Origin: UBA11740 sp049273695
GTDB lineage: Bacteria; Acidobacteriota; Blastocatellia; Pyrinomonadales; Pyrinomonadaceae
Direction: 5' to 3'
DNA: 64,000 bases
Assembly (NCBI GenBank): GCA_049273695.1
Contig: JBASRE010000044.1
Span: 1-64,000, forward strand
The translations under genes and the position numbers were made by a program. The notes beneath the pieces are model-generated. The model ran no database searches. It saw only the letters and a program-made list of their open reading frames with translations, and had not been told where the DNA came from. The stretch's first letter is position 1. Every line of letters begins with the position of its first letter. Positions 18,905-27,136 of this stretch are shown piece by piece.

Positions 18905-19385
18905 AGATTGGCAACCTTCCGTCGCTTAATCACGTCTCAGGCTGGTTCCGATTTTGGTTGTCTCGATTCGCTCCTAAGTGACGGGTGGATTTACACCTTT
19001 CCGCGCGCTTGGCAGGATTTAAGCGGATATGCAAAATGCCAAATTCCGACAGTGAGCCATGAGGGTCCACCGCCTAAATGGCAATTCCTAATACAACTGA
19101 TTTACAGGAGTAAGTAAGTTTTTGAAGTACGCTCCCCGGTCCTTGTAGTTTGCACAGTAGGTGAGAATCTGCCTGTCGCGAAGTCTGCTTTGAGCCGGAC
19201 GATTTTGGCCTAAGAGTGCCAAAAGAGTGCCAAAAAGGAAGCCCCGCTACCACGGCTAGGTGGCAACGAGGCTTAATCAATCAACACAACCCTGCCGCAA
19301 AATGCTAAGCAGAGGTGGCATTGCCTGACAGCAGTCATCTTAACGCAAAATGCGGCGGGGTCTCAACCACAAAGGAGATTTCGCA
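18905..19385. other. 481-bp non-coding stretch before the Cys-rich protein gene
   Basis: No credible gene is seen. The stretch is less GC-rich than its surroundings. It contains two perfect tandem copies of GAGTGCCAAAA (19214-19235) and a hairpin (19239-19274). A ribosome site AAAGGAG lies at 19371-19377, just before the next ORF. The composition shift suggests that the unit 18.9-20.6 kb was acquired (inference). Confidence 0.6.
19239..19274. terminator. imperfect hairpin, possible terminator or recombination site
   Basis: AAGCCCCGCTACCA pairs with TGGCAACGAGGCTT, with two mismatches around an 8-nt loop. No clear T-run follows on the plus strand, so a terminator role is only possible. Confidence 0.35.
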
Positions 19386-20267
19386 ATGAAAAACTTAGTT
19401 CGCTTTGCAACGATTGCGGTACTCATGGCCGCAACTTTTGGCTTGGCAATACCAATGTTCCCCCGTGCTGCGGAAGCAAGCTTGGGAGAACCAGGCAAAG
19501 GCATAAAGGACTTTAAGATCAAGAAAGGGCCTGAAGTGGCGGCCAAAGTTCGCAAGCTCAAAGAGAGTAGCGAAAACGTGCGTGCCGCTCTCAAATACTT
19601 TGACAAGAAGGGACAGACACCGAAGATCGACGATGCTTTCGCCATCGTAGGCTCAACTCCTCCCTCAAAGACTACAACAGCGTCAAACAAGCACAACTCG
19701 CTGTTCCAAATGGCGAGTTTCACCACGAGTTTTGCGCCACAAACTATTAGCGACGGTAACGTGGAAATCATCTTCGTTCCCGCGTACAGTGTTGCAGGCG
19801 AATGGCAAGGAACAGTAATCGCCAATCGCTACGACGAATACGGCAGTCTGCTTGAGCAATACGTGGCTGAAAGTATTCTGACAATGCCAGATCCGAATAC
19901 TTATTTGTGGGACGAGGTCTACGAAGCGCCTGTGTTTGGAGGCGAAGTCCAGGCTCCGATTAACGAGCCGGGAATGTACACCGATTATAACTGGGGCACC
20001 ACTAGGGAACAGCAGCCGACGGACTACATGTATGTGAGCAAGTCAGGTTCTCACAATCGGCCCGAGTTTGTGAAAGCTAGTCTTGTGCAATCCCGGCGGG
20101 CGCGTATACGTGCCTGGGCGCGATGCTCGTTCGCGTGGTGCGCGGGAGCCGGGATTGTCTGTGTCGGCGTCAATATATGGAACGCTGAACTGTTGGCCGG
20201 TCCATGTTTTGCGGTCGGTTGCGGAGGGGCCATGGTTGGCTGCACCTGGGGAACAATCTGGCAATAG
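19386..20267 (+). CDS. exported protein with C-terminal twin C-x4-C-x6-C domain (bacteriocin-like candidate)
   Basis: No family is recognised with certainty. The 293-residue product has a clear signal peptide (MKNLVRFATIAVLMAATFGL..., cleavage near AEA-S at residue 32) and a Cys-free middle region. All six cysteines fall in the last 47 residues, at about 247, 252, 259, 274, 279 and 286, giving the pattern C-x4-C-x6-C twice with 14 residues between. A basic stretch (SRRARIRAWAR) comes just before the first Cys and could be a processing site. The tail is Gly/Ala/Val-rich and hydrophobic, as in halocin C8-like peptides (a comparison by eye). AAAGGAG sits before ATG 19386. A small membrane protein follows 9 bp later. 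Function is inferred, not shown. Confidence 0.7.
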   Translation: MKNLVRFATIAVLMAATFGLAIPMFPRAAEASLGEPGKGIKDFKIKKGPEVAAKVRKLKESSENVRAALKYFDKKGQTPKIDDAFAIVGSTPPSKTTTASNKHNSLFQMASFTTSFAPQTISDGNVEIIFVPAYSVAGEWQGTVIANRYDEYGSLLEQYVAESILTMPDPNTYLWDEVYEAPVFGGEVQAPINEPGMYTDYNWGTTREQQPTDYMYVSKSGSHNRPEFVKASLVQSRRARIRAWARCSFAWCAGAGIVCVGVNIWNAELLAGPCFAVGCGGAMVGCTWGTIWQ

Positions 20268-20276
20268 GAGGAAATC

Positions 20277-20525
20277 ATGCGTAGTACCAGAATTGTGGGC
20301 CTGTTGATTGCAGCTGCTGCCGCGGAGTTCTTAGGTATTTTCCTAGGCAGATACTTCGGGCTCTCTCAATTCGCTGCGGTCGGCATCGGATTGGTTCCAG
20401 CCATGCTGCTCGTTTTCCCAATTATCCGACATTGGTACGGCGGGCGTCTCAGCTTCAGACTGTGGTTGCTGATGATGGCGGGTATCATCATCGCTGGTAC
20501 GCTTGTTCACCTCGTGTTAGGCTAA
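20277..20525 (+). CDS. small three-TM membrane protein, possible partner or immunity protein
   Basis: An 82-residue, very hydrophobic protein with three TM helices (about residues 5-24, 31-50 and 61-81) and a short basic cytoplasmic loop (RHWYGGRLSFR). AGGAGG at 20266-20271 overlaps the stop codon of the Cys-rich protein gene, so the two genes are translationally coupled and followed by one terminator. Small membrane proteins directly downstream of bacteriocin-like genes are often immunity proteins; that role here is inference. No family is recognised. Confidence 0.65.
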   Translation: MRSTRIVGLLIAAAAAEFLGIFLGRYFGLSQFAAVGIGLVPAMLLVFPIIRHWYGGRLSFRLWLLMMAGIIIAGTLVHLVLG

Positions 20526-20553
20526 TCATTCATGAAAGCTAACAGGCAGAAGA

Positions 20554-20580
20554 GCCGCGTTCACTTGGGCGCGGCTTTTT
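20554..20580 (+). terminator. Rho-independent terminator
   Basis: GCCGCG and CGCGGC form a stem with a 10-nt loop, followed directly by TTTTT. It lies 29 bp after the small membrane protein gene and closes the two-gene unit. Confidence 0.8.
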
Positions 20581-20778
20581 CGTCTTCTGCGCTCTTCTCA
20601 GCCATTCTTTGGCGTTGGTTGTTGCTGCGGGACCGTCACCTTCATCGCAACGCGATCGCCGGGTCGCCACAGTTCCGACGCCAAAACCGTCGGCCTCGCC
20701 CTCCAACGGGCCAAAGACTTCGCGTGAACTAAACCCCGCGACGGCAACCATGGACGAAGTTTTGGATTCAATTGGATC

Positions 20779-22416
20779 ATGATGTTTCGACGCACAGCAC
20801 TACTCTTAATCGCTTTTCTATTTGTCGCCCCCACGATGCGGCTGGCCGTCGGTCAGGAGTCGCAGCGCCCGCGCACTACTGCGGTTACGACACGCGAATT
20901 TCCGGTCGAGACCAGCTCGGCGCAAACGCTCACTGAATTACGGACTCAGATTGAGCAGATTGTGCGCCAGCCGGCCTTAGAGGCTGGCTTCTTCGCCGTG
21001 AAGATCGTTTCGCTCGATACCGGCACGGTGATTTTCGAACAGGACTCTCACAAGTTCGTGCGGCCCGCGTCGAATATGAAAATTTATACGGTCGCGACAG
21101 CCTTCGATAAATTGACTCCGGACCATCGCTTTATAACGTCCGTTTACGCCAAAGATAAGCTGGATGACGAGGGAAAGATAAAGGGCGATCTGATTATCTA
21201 TGGTCGCGGCGATCCTTCAATCGCCGCGCGTTTCAACGACGGTGATTATTTCAAGGGTATCAACGCGCTTGCCGATCGGATTGTCGCGGCGGGCGTGAAA
21301 CGAGTCAAAGGCGACCTGGTCGGCGACGAAAGCTATTTTGACGGTGACAGCTTCGGCAGCGGATGGACTTGGCAGGATTTGCAATGGTCGTACGGCGCGC
21401 CAGTCAGCGCGCTCACCGTAAACGATAATGCTATCGACTTAACGGTGCGGCCGGGCAGCAAACCCGGCGCGGCGGTCTCCATCACCAGTGGACCTCCGGC
21501 GACATCGTTTATGACGATCGTCAACCGAGCGACAACGACTGCCAAAGGCGCCAAGAGTGATTTGCGGATTCATCGCGGGGTAGGCGCGAACACGCTCGAA
21601 ATTTCCGGCACGCTGCCCGTCGGTGATGATGGCTATACCGGGGCTGTAGCGATTCCGGATCCGGCGCTTGCATTCGTCGCGATGCTGCGTGATGCGCTGG
21701 TCAAACGTGGCGTGAAAATTGATGGGCGTCTGCGAACGGTCAATGCGCGGTCGGGTGGCAGCATCATTCAGTATGCTGCCGCGATTAACGACGCGAGCAA
21801 AATGTCCCCGGCGCTGGTCCCAATCGAAATCGCCAGCCTGCCGTCGGCTCCTTTCAATCAGATTGCCGCGCATACCCTGAAACCGAGCCAGAATCTCTAT
21901 ACGGAATTAATTCTGCGCACGCTTGGGAAGATGCGAAAGAGTGCGCCGCCGCCCGACGAGACTCGCCGGGCGAGTCAGACTGACGAAGACGCCGGATTGG
22001 CCGCCGTGCGTGATTTTCTAAAGCAAGCCGGTGTCAGCGAGAGCCAACTGAATCTTGACGATGGCTCGGGCCTGTCGCGCAGCGACATGATCATGGCGGA
22101 TGCGACGGTGCAATTGCTGACGTTCATGACAAAGCATCGGTACTTCACGCAATTTCGCGATGCGCTGCCGATCGCCGGCGTTGATGGCACGCTGCGCAAT
22201 CGCATGAAGGGAACGCCCGCCGAGAAGAACGTGCGCGCCAAGACCGGGAGCTTGAGTTCCGTCGCGTCGTTAGGAGGCTACGTCACGACGGCCTCAGGCG
22301 AGCGCCTCGTGTTCTCAATGATGCTGAACAACTATCCTGACGCATCAGCGTTGCGCCGTGATTCGATCGACGCGATCGCAGTTCTGCTGGCGTCGTTTGA
22401 CGGCAAAACACAGTGA
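20779..22416 (+). CDS. dacB: D-alanyl-D-alanine carboxypeptidase/endopeptidase, PBP4 type
   Basis: Periplasmic class C penicillin-binding protein that trims or cleaves cross-linked peptidoglycan. The 545 residues start with a signal peptide (about residues 1-25). The catalytic SxxK is SNMK in RPASNMKIYTVA (about residues 97-100), the region of the second motif is DDGSGLSRSDM (about 427-437) and KTG lies in AKTGSLSSVASLGGY. In the second motif an Asp stands where many homologues have Asn (SRSD), which is worth noting. The start could be M1 or M2. Confidence 0.92.
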   Translation: MMFRRTALLLIAFLFVAPTMRLAVGQESQRPRTTAVTTREFPVETSSAQTLTELRTQIEQIVRQPALEAGFFAVKIVSLDTGTVIFEQDSHKFVRPASNMKIYTVATAFDKLTPDHRFITSVYAKDKLDDEGKIKGDLIIYGRGDPSIAARFNDGDYFKGINALADRIVAAGVKRVKGDLVGDESYFDGDSFGSGWTWQDLQWSYGAPVSALTVNDNAIDLTVRPGSKPGAAVSITSGPPATSFMTIVNRATTTAKGAKSDLRIHRGVGANTLEISGTLPVGDDGYTGAVAIPDPALAFVAMLRDALVKRGVKIDGRLRTVNARSGGSIIQYAAAINDASKMSPALVPIEIASLPSAPFNQIAAHTLKPSQNLYTELILRTLGKMRKSAPPPDETRRASQTDEDAGLAAVRDFLKQAGVSESQLNLDDGSGLSRSDMIMADATVQLLTFMTKHRYFTQFRDALPIAGVDGTLRNRMKGTPAEKNVRAKTGSLSSVASLGGYVTTASGERLVFSMMLNNYPDASALRRDSIDAIAVLLASFDGKTQ

Positions 22417-22479
22417 GCGCACAACGATTGCGCGCCGCTGGTGAAGCTGATTTAATTAATCCCGAAGGGAAATGACCAT

Positions 22480-22665
22480 ATGAGTGCAAACATCAAAGAA
22501 GAAGCACGCCGACTAGTCGATTCATTACCGGATGACTCGACTTGGGAGGATCTCATGTATCAGATTTATGTCCGGGAGGCGGTCGAGAAGGGCCTCGCTG
22601 ATGCGGAGGCAGGCCGTGTGACTGACGTCAAGAAAGTAAGAGAAGAATTTGGACTCCCCACGTGA
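22480..22665 (+). CDS. antitoxin of a ParE/RelE-type pair
   Basis: A 61-residue acidic helical protein (MSANIKEEARRLVDSLPDDS...) whose gene overlaps the toxin gene by 17 bp. The SLPDDSTWEDLMYQIYVREA motif is typical of small antitoxins paired with RelE/ParE toxins. The ribosome site AAGGGAAATG lies before ATG 22480. It probably binds the toxin and its own promoter. Confidence 0.85.
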   Translation: MSANIKEEARRLVDSLPDDSTWEDLMYQIYVREAVEKGLADAEAGRVTDVKKVREEFGLPT

Positions 22666-22972
22666 CGTTGTCTGGAGTGACACAGCGAAGCAAAGTCTGC
22701 GTGCCATACACGACTACATAGCGCAGAGTTCACCAGAGTTCGCGCGTCGCATGGTGGACAGGATTACACATCGCTCCGAGCAAATTGCCACCTTTCCACT
22801 GTCCGGGCGAGTAGTTCCGGAATTCAATGTCGGCCAGCTCCGCGAGTTATTCCAACGACCGTATCGAATTATCTATCATGTTCGCCCGAACAAGATCGAG
22901 GTGGTAGCCGTCGTTCATATGTCGCGGCGGATTCAAGAAAACCCGGAAGGAGAAACCAACAATGTCAGTTGA
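22649..22972 (+). CDS. ParE/RelE-type toxin
   Basis: A 107-residue toxin of the ParE/RelE fold (gyrase poison or ribosome-dependent RNase; the sequence does not decide). Family features are VVWSDTAKQSLRAIHDYIAQ near the N-terminus, FPLSGRVVPEF in the middle and LFQRPYRIIYHVRPNKIEVV near the end. The start is TTG 22649, inside the antitoxin gene, preceded by AGAAGAA; no ATG gives the conserved N-terminus. The frame is intact, unlike the VapC pair at 2.6 kb. The 3' end overlaps the DinB gene by 11 bp. Confidence 0.88.
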   Translation: MDSPRDVVWSDTAKQSLRAIHDYIAQSSPEFARRMVDRITHRSEQIATFPLSGRVVPEFNVGQLRELFQRPYRIIYHVRPNKIEVVAVVHMSRRIQENPEGETNNVS

Positions 22973-23474
22973 GCCAATCATCGGCGGTTGGCGTGAAGTT
23001 CGCGCCGGCTTGATCGACGAAGTTTCCCAGATTCCCGCTGACCAGTTCTCGTTCCGCGCCGCCGACGGCATGCGGTCGGTCGCCGAACTGCTTCAGCATT
23101 TGGTCGAGTCCCAAAAGTTTCTCGTTGGCGAAGCCTGCCGGCCTGACACGAACCTTTTGCGGAAATCGTTTGCGGAGAACGTCAAAGACTACGCGCCCGA
23201 CGTACGCACCGTGAACGACAAAGAAGCAATTATTCAGATGTTGCAGACGGCGATGGACGATTGTGAAAAACACTTGCGCGAGCATGCTGACGAAATGAAG
23301 AACACGATGAAACGTTTCGACGGCCAGGAGATGACGAAGCTGGGCTTCATGTCATTTGCGATTGCGCATGAGATGTATCATCGCGGGCAACTCACCGTTT
23401 ACGTGCGTCTGTTAGGCATTGAACCGATGCTGACGCAGAAGTTCCGCAAGGCCTTTGGCGCGTCGCCTCCATAA
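22962..23474 (+). CDS. DinB-like domain protein
   Basis: A 170-residue four-helix DinB/DUF664-type protein. Members are metal-binding helical bundles, some of them thiol transferases. Three potential metal-ligand histidines are visible in LLQHLVES (about residue 43), AIAHEMYH (about 132) and MYHRGQLTVY (about 136), the usual H-x(n)-HxxxH arrangement. ATG 22962 has AAGGAGAAAC upstream and overlaps the toxin 3' end. The overlap with a TA pair may be accidental or may mean cotranscription. Confidence 0.88.
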   Translation: MSVEPIIGGWREVRAGLIDEVSQIPADQFSFRAADGMRSVAELLQHLVESQKFLVGEACRPDTNLLRKSFAENVKDYAPDVRTVNDKEAIIQMLQTAMDDCEKHLREHADEMKNTMKRFDGQEMTKLGFMSFAIAHEMYHRGQLTVYVRLLGIEPMLTQKFRKAFGASPP

Positions 23475-23576
23475 TTTGGAGTGCGGCGGCAAGCGTAGCG
23501 CGACGCCGCTTTGGATTGTTCACGAATAGGATATCGAAAGCGCCGTCGCCGCTTCGTTCTGCCGGCGCGCTCCAAA
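23475..23576 (+). repeat. TTTGGAGTGCGGCGGCA inverted-repeat element, copy 2
   Basis: A 102-bp element begins TTTGGAGTGCGGCGGCAAG and ends GCGCGCTCCAAA. It abuts the stop of the DinB gene on one side and lies 2 bp before the dapF start on the other. Confidence 0.85.
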
Positions 23577-23578
23577 AC

Positions 23579-24430
23579 ATGCCTCGTTTCACAAAATTCC
23601 ACGGTTTCGGCAACGACTACTTAGTTTTCGAAGCTGATCAGTTGGCGGACGTCACTGACCTGGGCAGCTTTGCGCACCGGATCTGTGATCGACATTACGG
23701 CGCCGGCGGCGACGGGATTGCCGTGGTTGCGCGCTCATCCGAAACCAACTCCGACTTTACGGTTCGCATCTTCAATCCCGACGGCAGCGAAGCCGGTATG
23801 TCCGGCAACGGCACGCGCTGCGCGGCCGCGTACCTGCACCATCACAAGCTCTGGTCAGCCGAAGAGCTGCGTCTGCAATCGCGGAATGGAATCAAGCGTT
23901 ACTACTTACTCGAACATTCCGGCGGGGCCTTTACCTTTCGATCGGAACTCGGCCAGCCGAAATTCGATTCAACTTCGATTCCCATGACCACGGACGAACC
24001 GTTGGAGAAGGTAATTGATTATCCGCTCACCGTCGGTGACGAAACGCTGAACGTCACCGCGCTGCAAATGGGCAACCCGAACTGTTGTGTCTTCGTCAAT
24101 AGCTTCGACGAGATTGATTGGCGCCGGTTGGGACCACTGATCGAGAACCATCCGCAATTTCCGGAACGGACCAACGTGATATTCGTTAGAGTACGTGACC
24201 GCGCCAACATCGAAGAACGCATCTGGGAGCGCGGCGTCGGCGAAACGGAAAGTTCCGGCACGTGCTCGTGCGCCGCTATGCTGGCGTCGGTAATCAACGA
24301 TAAAACTGACCGGGCCGTAGACGTACACGCGCCCGGCGGCATCTTACCCATCGAATGGCGGGATGACGGCGAGGTTGTGCTGACCGGACGCGCTGAAGTG
24401 ATCTACAACGGCGAATGGCTGGGGCGGTGA
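23579..24430 (+). CDS. dapF: diaminopimelate epimerase
   Basis: Converts LL- to meso-diaminopimelate for lysine and peptidoglycan. The 283 residues include FTKFHGFGNDYLVFE at the N-terminus and both catalytic cysteines, in MSGNGTRCAAAYLH (about residue 81) and ESSGTCSCAAMLAS (about 225). The start ATG 23579 yields the conserved MPRFTKFHG; an upstream ATG at 23516 lies inside the repeat element and would add 21 foreign residues. The AraC gene follows 1 bp later, so cotranscription is likely. Two short copies of its C-terminal sequence occur at 32.9 and 34.5 kb. Confidence 0.95.
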   Translation: MPRFTKFHGFGNDYLVFEADQLADVTDLGSFAHRICDRHYGAGGDGIAVVARSSETNSDFTVRIFNPDGSEAGMSGNGTRCAAAYLHHHKLWSAEELRLQSRNGIKRYYLLEHSGGAFTFRSELGQPKFDSTSIPMTTDEPLEKVIDYPLTVGDETLNVTALQMGNPNCCVFVNSFDEIDWRRLGPLIENHPQFPERTNVIFVRVRDRANIEERIWERGVGETESSGTCSCAAMLASVINDKTDRAVDVHAPGGILPIEWRDDGEVVLTGRAEVIYNGEWLGR

Positions 24431-24431
24431 T

Positions 24432-25250
24432 ATGGAGAACTTACAGAAGAGTTTTTCCGGTGGGCGCCTGTTGAGTGAGCGGGGTGTATCCGGCCTCCGT
24501 CTCACAGATGGCATCTATTTCGCGAACACCAAGGTGCCCAACCACTCACATGAATACGCCGTATTTTGTATCGCCTTGAAGGGCACCTGCCGCGAATTAT
24601 TTGCGGGCCGGGTCCGGCATTACGAGGCTTTTAGTGTCCAGTACCTTCCTTCTTACCAATGCCACACATTGGACTTTTCTTTAACAGACACGCGCGCTTT
24701 TAGTATCGACGTCGACCGGAAGTGGCTGGACCGTGCGCGGGAATACTCCCTCAAACTCGAGAACTCAATTCACTGCCATGGCGGTTTGCTGTCGGGGCTG
24801 ATGATGAAGCTCTACCGTGAGTTCCGAGAGCTCGACAACGCTTCACCGCTTGCGATTGAAGGGTTGACGCTCGAGCTGCTGGCTGAAGTCTCGCGTCATC
24901 GGGAAAGCTCACGAGACAAGCAGGCTCCGCAGTGGCTCGAGCGCGCGGTTGAGATGCTGCGAGAGAGATTCGCCGAACGGCTAACCATATCTGAAGTTGC
25001 GATGAGTGCAGGTGTGCATCCAGTTCATCTCGCCCGTGAGTTCCGACGATTCAAACGGTGCACCATTGGCGAGTACGTCCGCCAGTTGCGCATTGAGCGC
25101 GCTTGTCATCAACTACACAATCCCGAAGAACCGCTGGCGGCGATCGCAGCTGGGACTGGGTTCTCAGACCAGAGCCATTTTTGCCGCACCTTTAAACGCT
25201 TCGTAGGCATGACACCCTCCGAATACCGTTCGGCCCTCACCGCACACTAA
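24432..25250 (+). CDS. AraC family transcriptional regulator
   Basis: DNA-binding regulator of 272 residues. The N-terminal domain (about residues 20-150) is a cupin-like sensor with histidines in PNHSHEYAVFCIALKG. The C-terminal part (about 170-270) has two helix-turn-helix motifs, LTISEVAMSAGVHPVHLARE and LAAIAAGTGFSDQSHFCRTF, ending in the AraC signature TPSEYRS. ATG 24432 starts 1 bp after the dapF stop. Its target is unknown; coupling to dapF is by position only. Confidence 0.9.
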   Translation: MENLQKSFSGGRLLSERGVSGLRLTDGIYFANTKVPNHSHEYAVFCIALKGTCRELFAGRVRHYEAFSVQYLPSYQCHTLDFSLTDTRAFSIDVDRKWLDRAREYSLKLENSIHCHGGLLSGLMMKLYREFRELDNASPLAIEGLTLELLAEVSRHRESSRDKQAPQWLERAVEMLRERFAERLTISEVAMSAGVHPVHLAREFRRFKRCTIGEYVRQLRIERACHQLHNPEEPLAAIAAGTGFSDQSHFCRTFKRFVGMTPSEYRSALTAH

Positions 25251-25347
25251 TTCCATTCCAGGGCGTTAGGATAGTTCAAGACAGGCACTCGCTGATTGTG
25301 CAGACTGCAGTCGGGACGGGCCTGATTGAACGATGGGAGTTTCTTTA

Positions 25348-27060
25348 ATGAACGTTCTTACAATTCGTGTTTTGCGTGTTCTGCTGATTCTGGTTCTCTC
25401 GTTACCGGGCCAGGCTACGGCCCAGGAAAGTCCGCTACTTGCCCTCACACATGTGACGCTGATTGATGGGAACGGCGGTCCGCCACAGGCTGACAGGACG
25501 ATCGTAATTTCCGGCGAGCGTATCGCGGATATCTTTCCTACGGGCACGAAACCGTTGCCGCGCGGCGCCACCACGATGAATCTCAAGGGTCATTTCGTTA
25601 TCCCGGGCCTGATCGATTCGCACTATCACTTCATGATTGGCTTGCGCAGCAAGGAAGCCGAGGAAGAGTTGCGGCGATTCGCTCTCATGGGCGGAATCAC
25701 TACCGTCCGTGACCTGGCGGGGGACGCGGTCGCGCTGGCGGAACTGGCAAAACTGGCGGCGGACGGCAACGTTCAGTCTCCACGCGTCTATTTCTCTGCT
25801 TTGATGGCCGGTGCGTCTCATCTGTCGGGCGATCGGCGCGTCGATCAAGTTTCGCGCGGACTCAAACGCGGTGAGGCACCCTGGGCCAGAGCGATTACGC
25901 CGGAAACAGACATCGCTAAGGCCGTCAGCGAAGCGAAAGCGACGGGGGCGACGGGAATAAAAATCTATACTGATCTGTCACCGGAAATTGTGGCGAAGAT
26001 TACCACCGAAGCTCACCGGCAGGGCCTGAAGGTTTGGAGCCACGCGTCGATTTACCCTGGCAGACCGAGCGACGCAGTTCGCGCCGGCGTCGACGTCATC
26101 TCTCACAGCAACCTGGTGATTCCGGAAACGATGGCCAAAGTGCCTGAGCGATACGCCGGCAGTTACCCGATGCTTGATTACTCGACGGGGATCGAGCGGA
26201 AGGAGATCAGCGATCTCCTGGCCTTGATGCTCCAGAAGCGTACTTATCTCGACCCGACTCTCGTAGTTACCGCTCGACTCGGTAATGGCAAGCCGGGCGA
26301 CATCTTTCGCGATCCAAAACAAATGCTTGAGTGGACTTACTTGTTCACCCTCCGGGCCCACATTCGGAAAATCCCAATCGTCGCCGGAACCGACGTGTTC
26401 GAAAGCCCGGCGACGCGCGACTTTCCCAATCTACACAGCGAGATGGAACTGTTGGTGAACAAGGTAGGCCTCACGCCGCTCGAAGCGATCACCACGGCCA
26501 CTCGCAACGGCGCCCAGGTCCTGGGAATTGCTGATTCATATGGAACGATTGCGACCGGGAAGATCGCTGACCTCGTAATCCTCAGCGCCGATCCGTCCAC
26601 CGACATTCGCAACACAACCCGGATCGAATACGTGATCAAAGGCGGGAAGGCGCATAAGCGCGACACTTCGAAAGACCAAAAGGATCTCGGAGACCCCGTA
26701 GAGATCGCGAAGCTTCGTGAATTGGTGCGCGCCTGGGATGAAGCCACAGTGAAAGGCGACGCCACAACTCTCGATCGATTGCTGGCTGCCGAGTTCACCT
26801 TTGTCGGCGGAGTTCGCCGGGCGGCTTACCTGGATTTCGTCAAATCAAAATCGACTGAAACGTATGTGGAATCCGCGGTCAGCGAAAATATAGAGGTGCA
26901 AATTTACGGAGCTGCTGCTGTAGTGACAGCGATTAGCACAGTAAAAGGGAAGAATCGCGGACAGCCTTACGAGAACCGGTACTTGTACATGGATGTCTGG
27001 GTGAAGCGAGACGGGCGTTGGCAGTGCGTGAAAGTTTATTCAAATCCGACTACCAACTGA
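25348..27060 (+). CDS. secreted amidohydrolase fused to an NTF2-like (DUF4440) domain
   Basis: An exported metal-dependent hydrolase with an extra C-terminal domain. The signal peptide covers residues 1-25 (MNVLTIRVLRVLLILVLSLP). The amidohydrolase part (about 30-435) has IDSHYHFMIG, the central WSHASIYPG and GTDVFESPATR, with a closing GTIATGKIADLVILSADPS. From about residue 460 to the end lies an NTF2/DUF4440 fold (AWDEATVKGDATTLDRLLAA ... GRWQCVKVYSNPT). I chose ATG 25348, preceded by GGGAG at 25335-25339, over ATG 25333. The role of the extra domain is unknown. Confidence 0.88.
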   Translation: MNVLTIRVLRVLLILVLSLPGQATAQESPLLALTHVTLIDGNGGPPQADRTIVISGERIADIFPTGTKPLPRGATTMNLKGHFVIPGLIDSHYHFMIGLRSKEAEEELRRFALMGGITTVRDLAGDAVALAELAKLAADGNVQSPRVYFSALMAGASHLSGDRRVDQVSRGLKRGEAPWARAITPETDIAKAVSEAKATGATGIKIYTDLSPEIVAKITTEAHRQGLKVWSHASIYPGRPSDAVRAGVDVISHSNLVIPETMAKVPERYAGSYPMLDYSTGIERKEISDLLALMLQKRTYLDPTLVVTARLGNGKPGDIFRDPKQMLEWTYLFTLRAHIRKIPIVAGTDVFESPATRDFPNLHSEMELLVNKVGLTPLEAITTATRNGAQVLGIADSYGTIATGKIADLVILSADPSTDIRNTTRIEYVIKGGKAHKRDTSKDQKDLGDPVEIAKLRELVRAWDEATVKGDATTLDRLLAAEFTFVGGVRRAAYLDFVKSKSTETYVESAVSENIEVQIYGAAAVVTAISTVKGKNRGQPYENRYLYMDVWVKRDGRWQCVKVYSNPTTN

Positions 27061-27136
27061 GATGAAACGGGAGGGAGCGCACGCAAGATGCGGGCGCTCC
27101 GGGAGGACTACGCGGATGCTAGCCACGAGAGAAATG

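Noticed and set aside
18908..19117. 69-residue open frame after the heptose kinase
   Set aside because: No ribosome site, no recognisable motif and atypical composition; treated as non-coding.
19200..19280. Phage integrase attachment site
   Set aside because: Tandem GAGTGCCAAAA repeats and a hairpin are present, but no integrase, no tRNA and no matching repeat at the other end of the unit.
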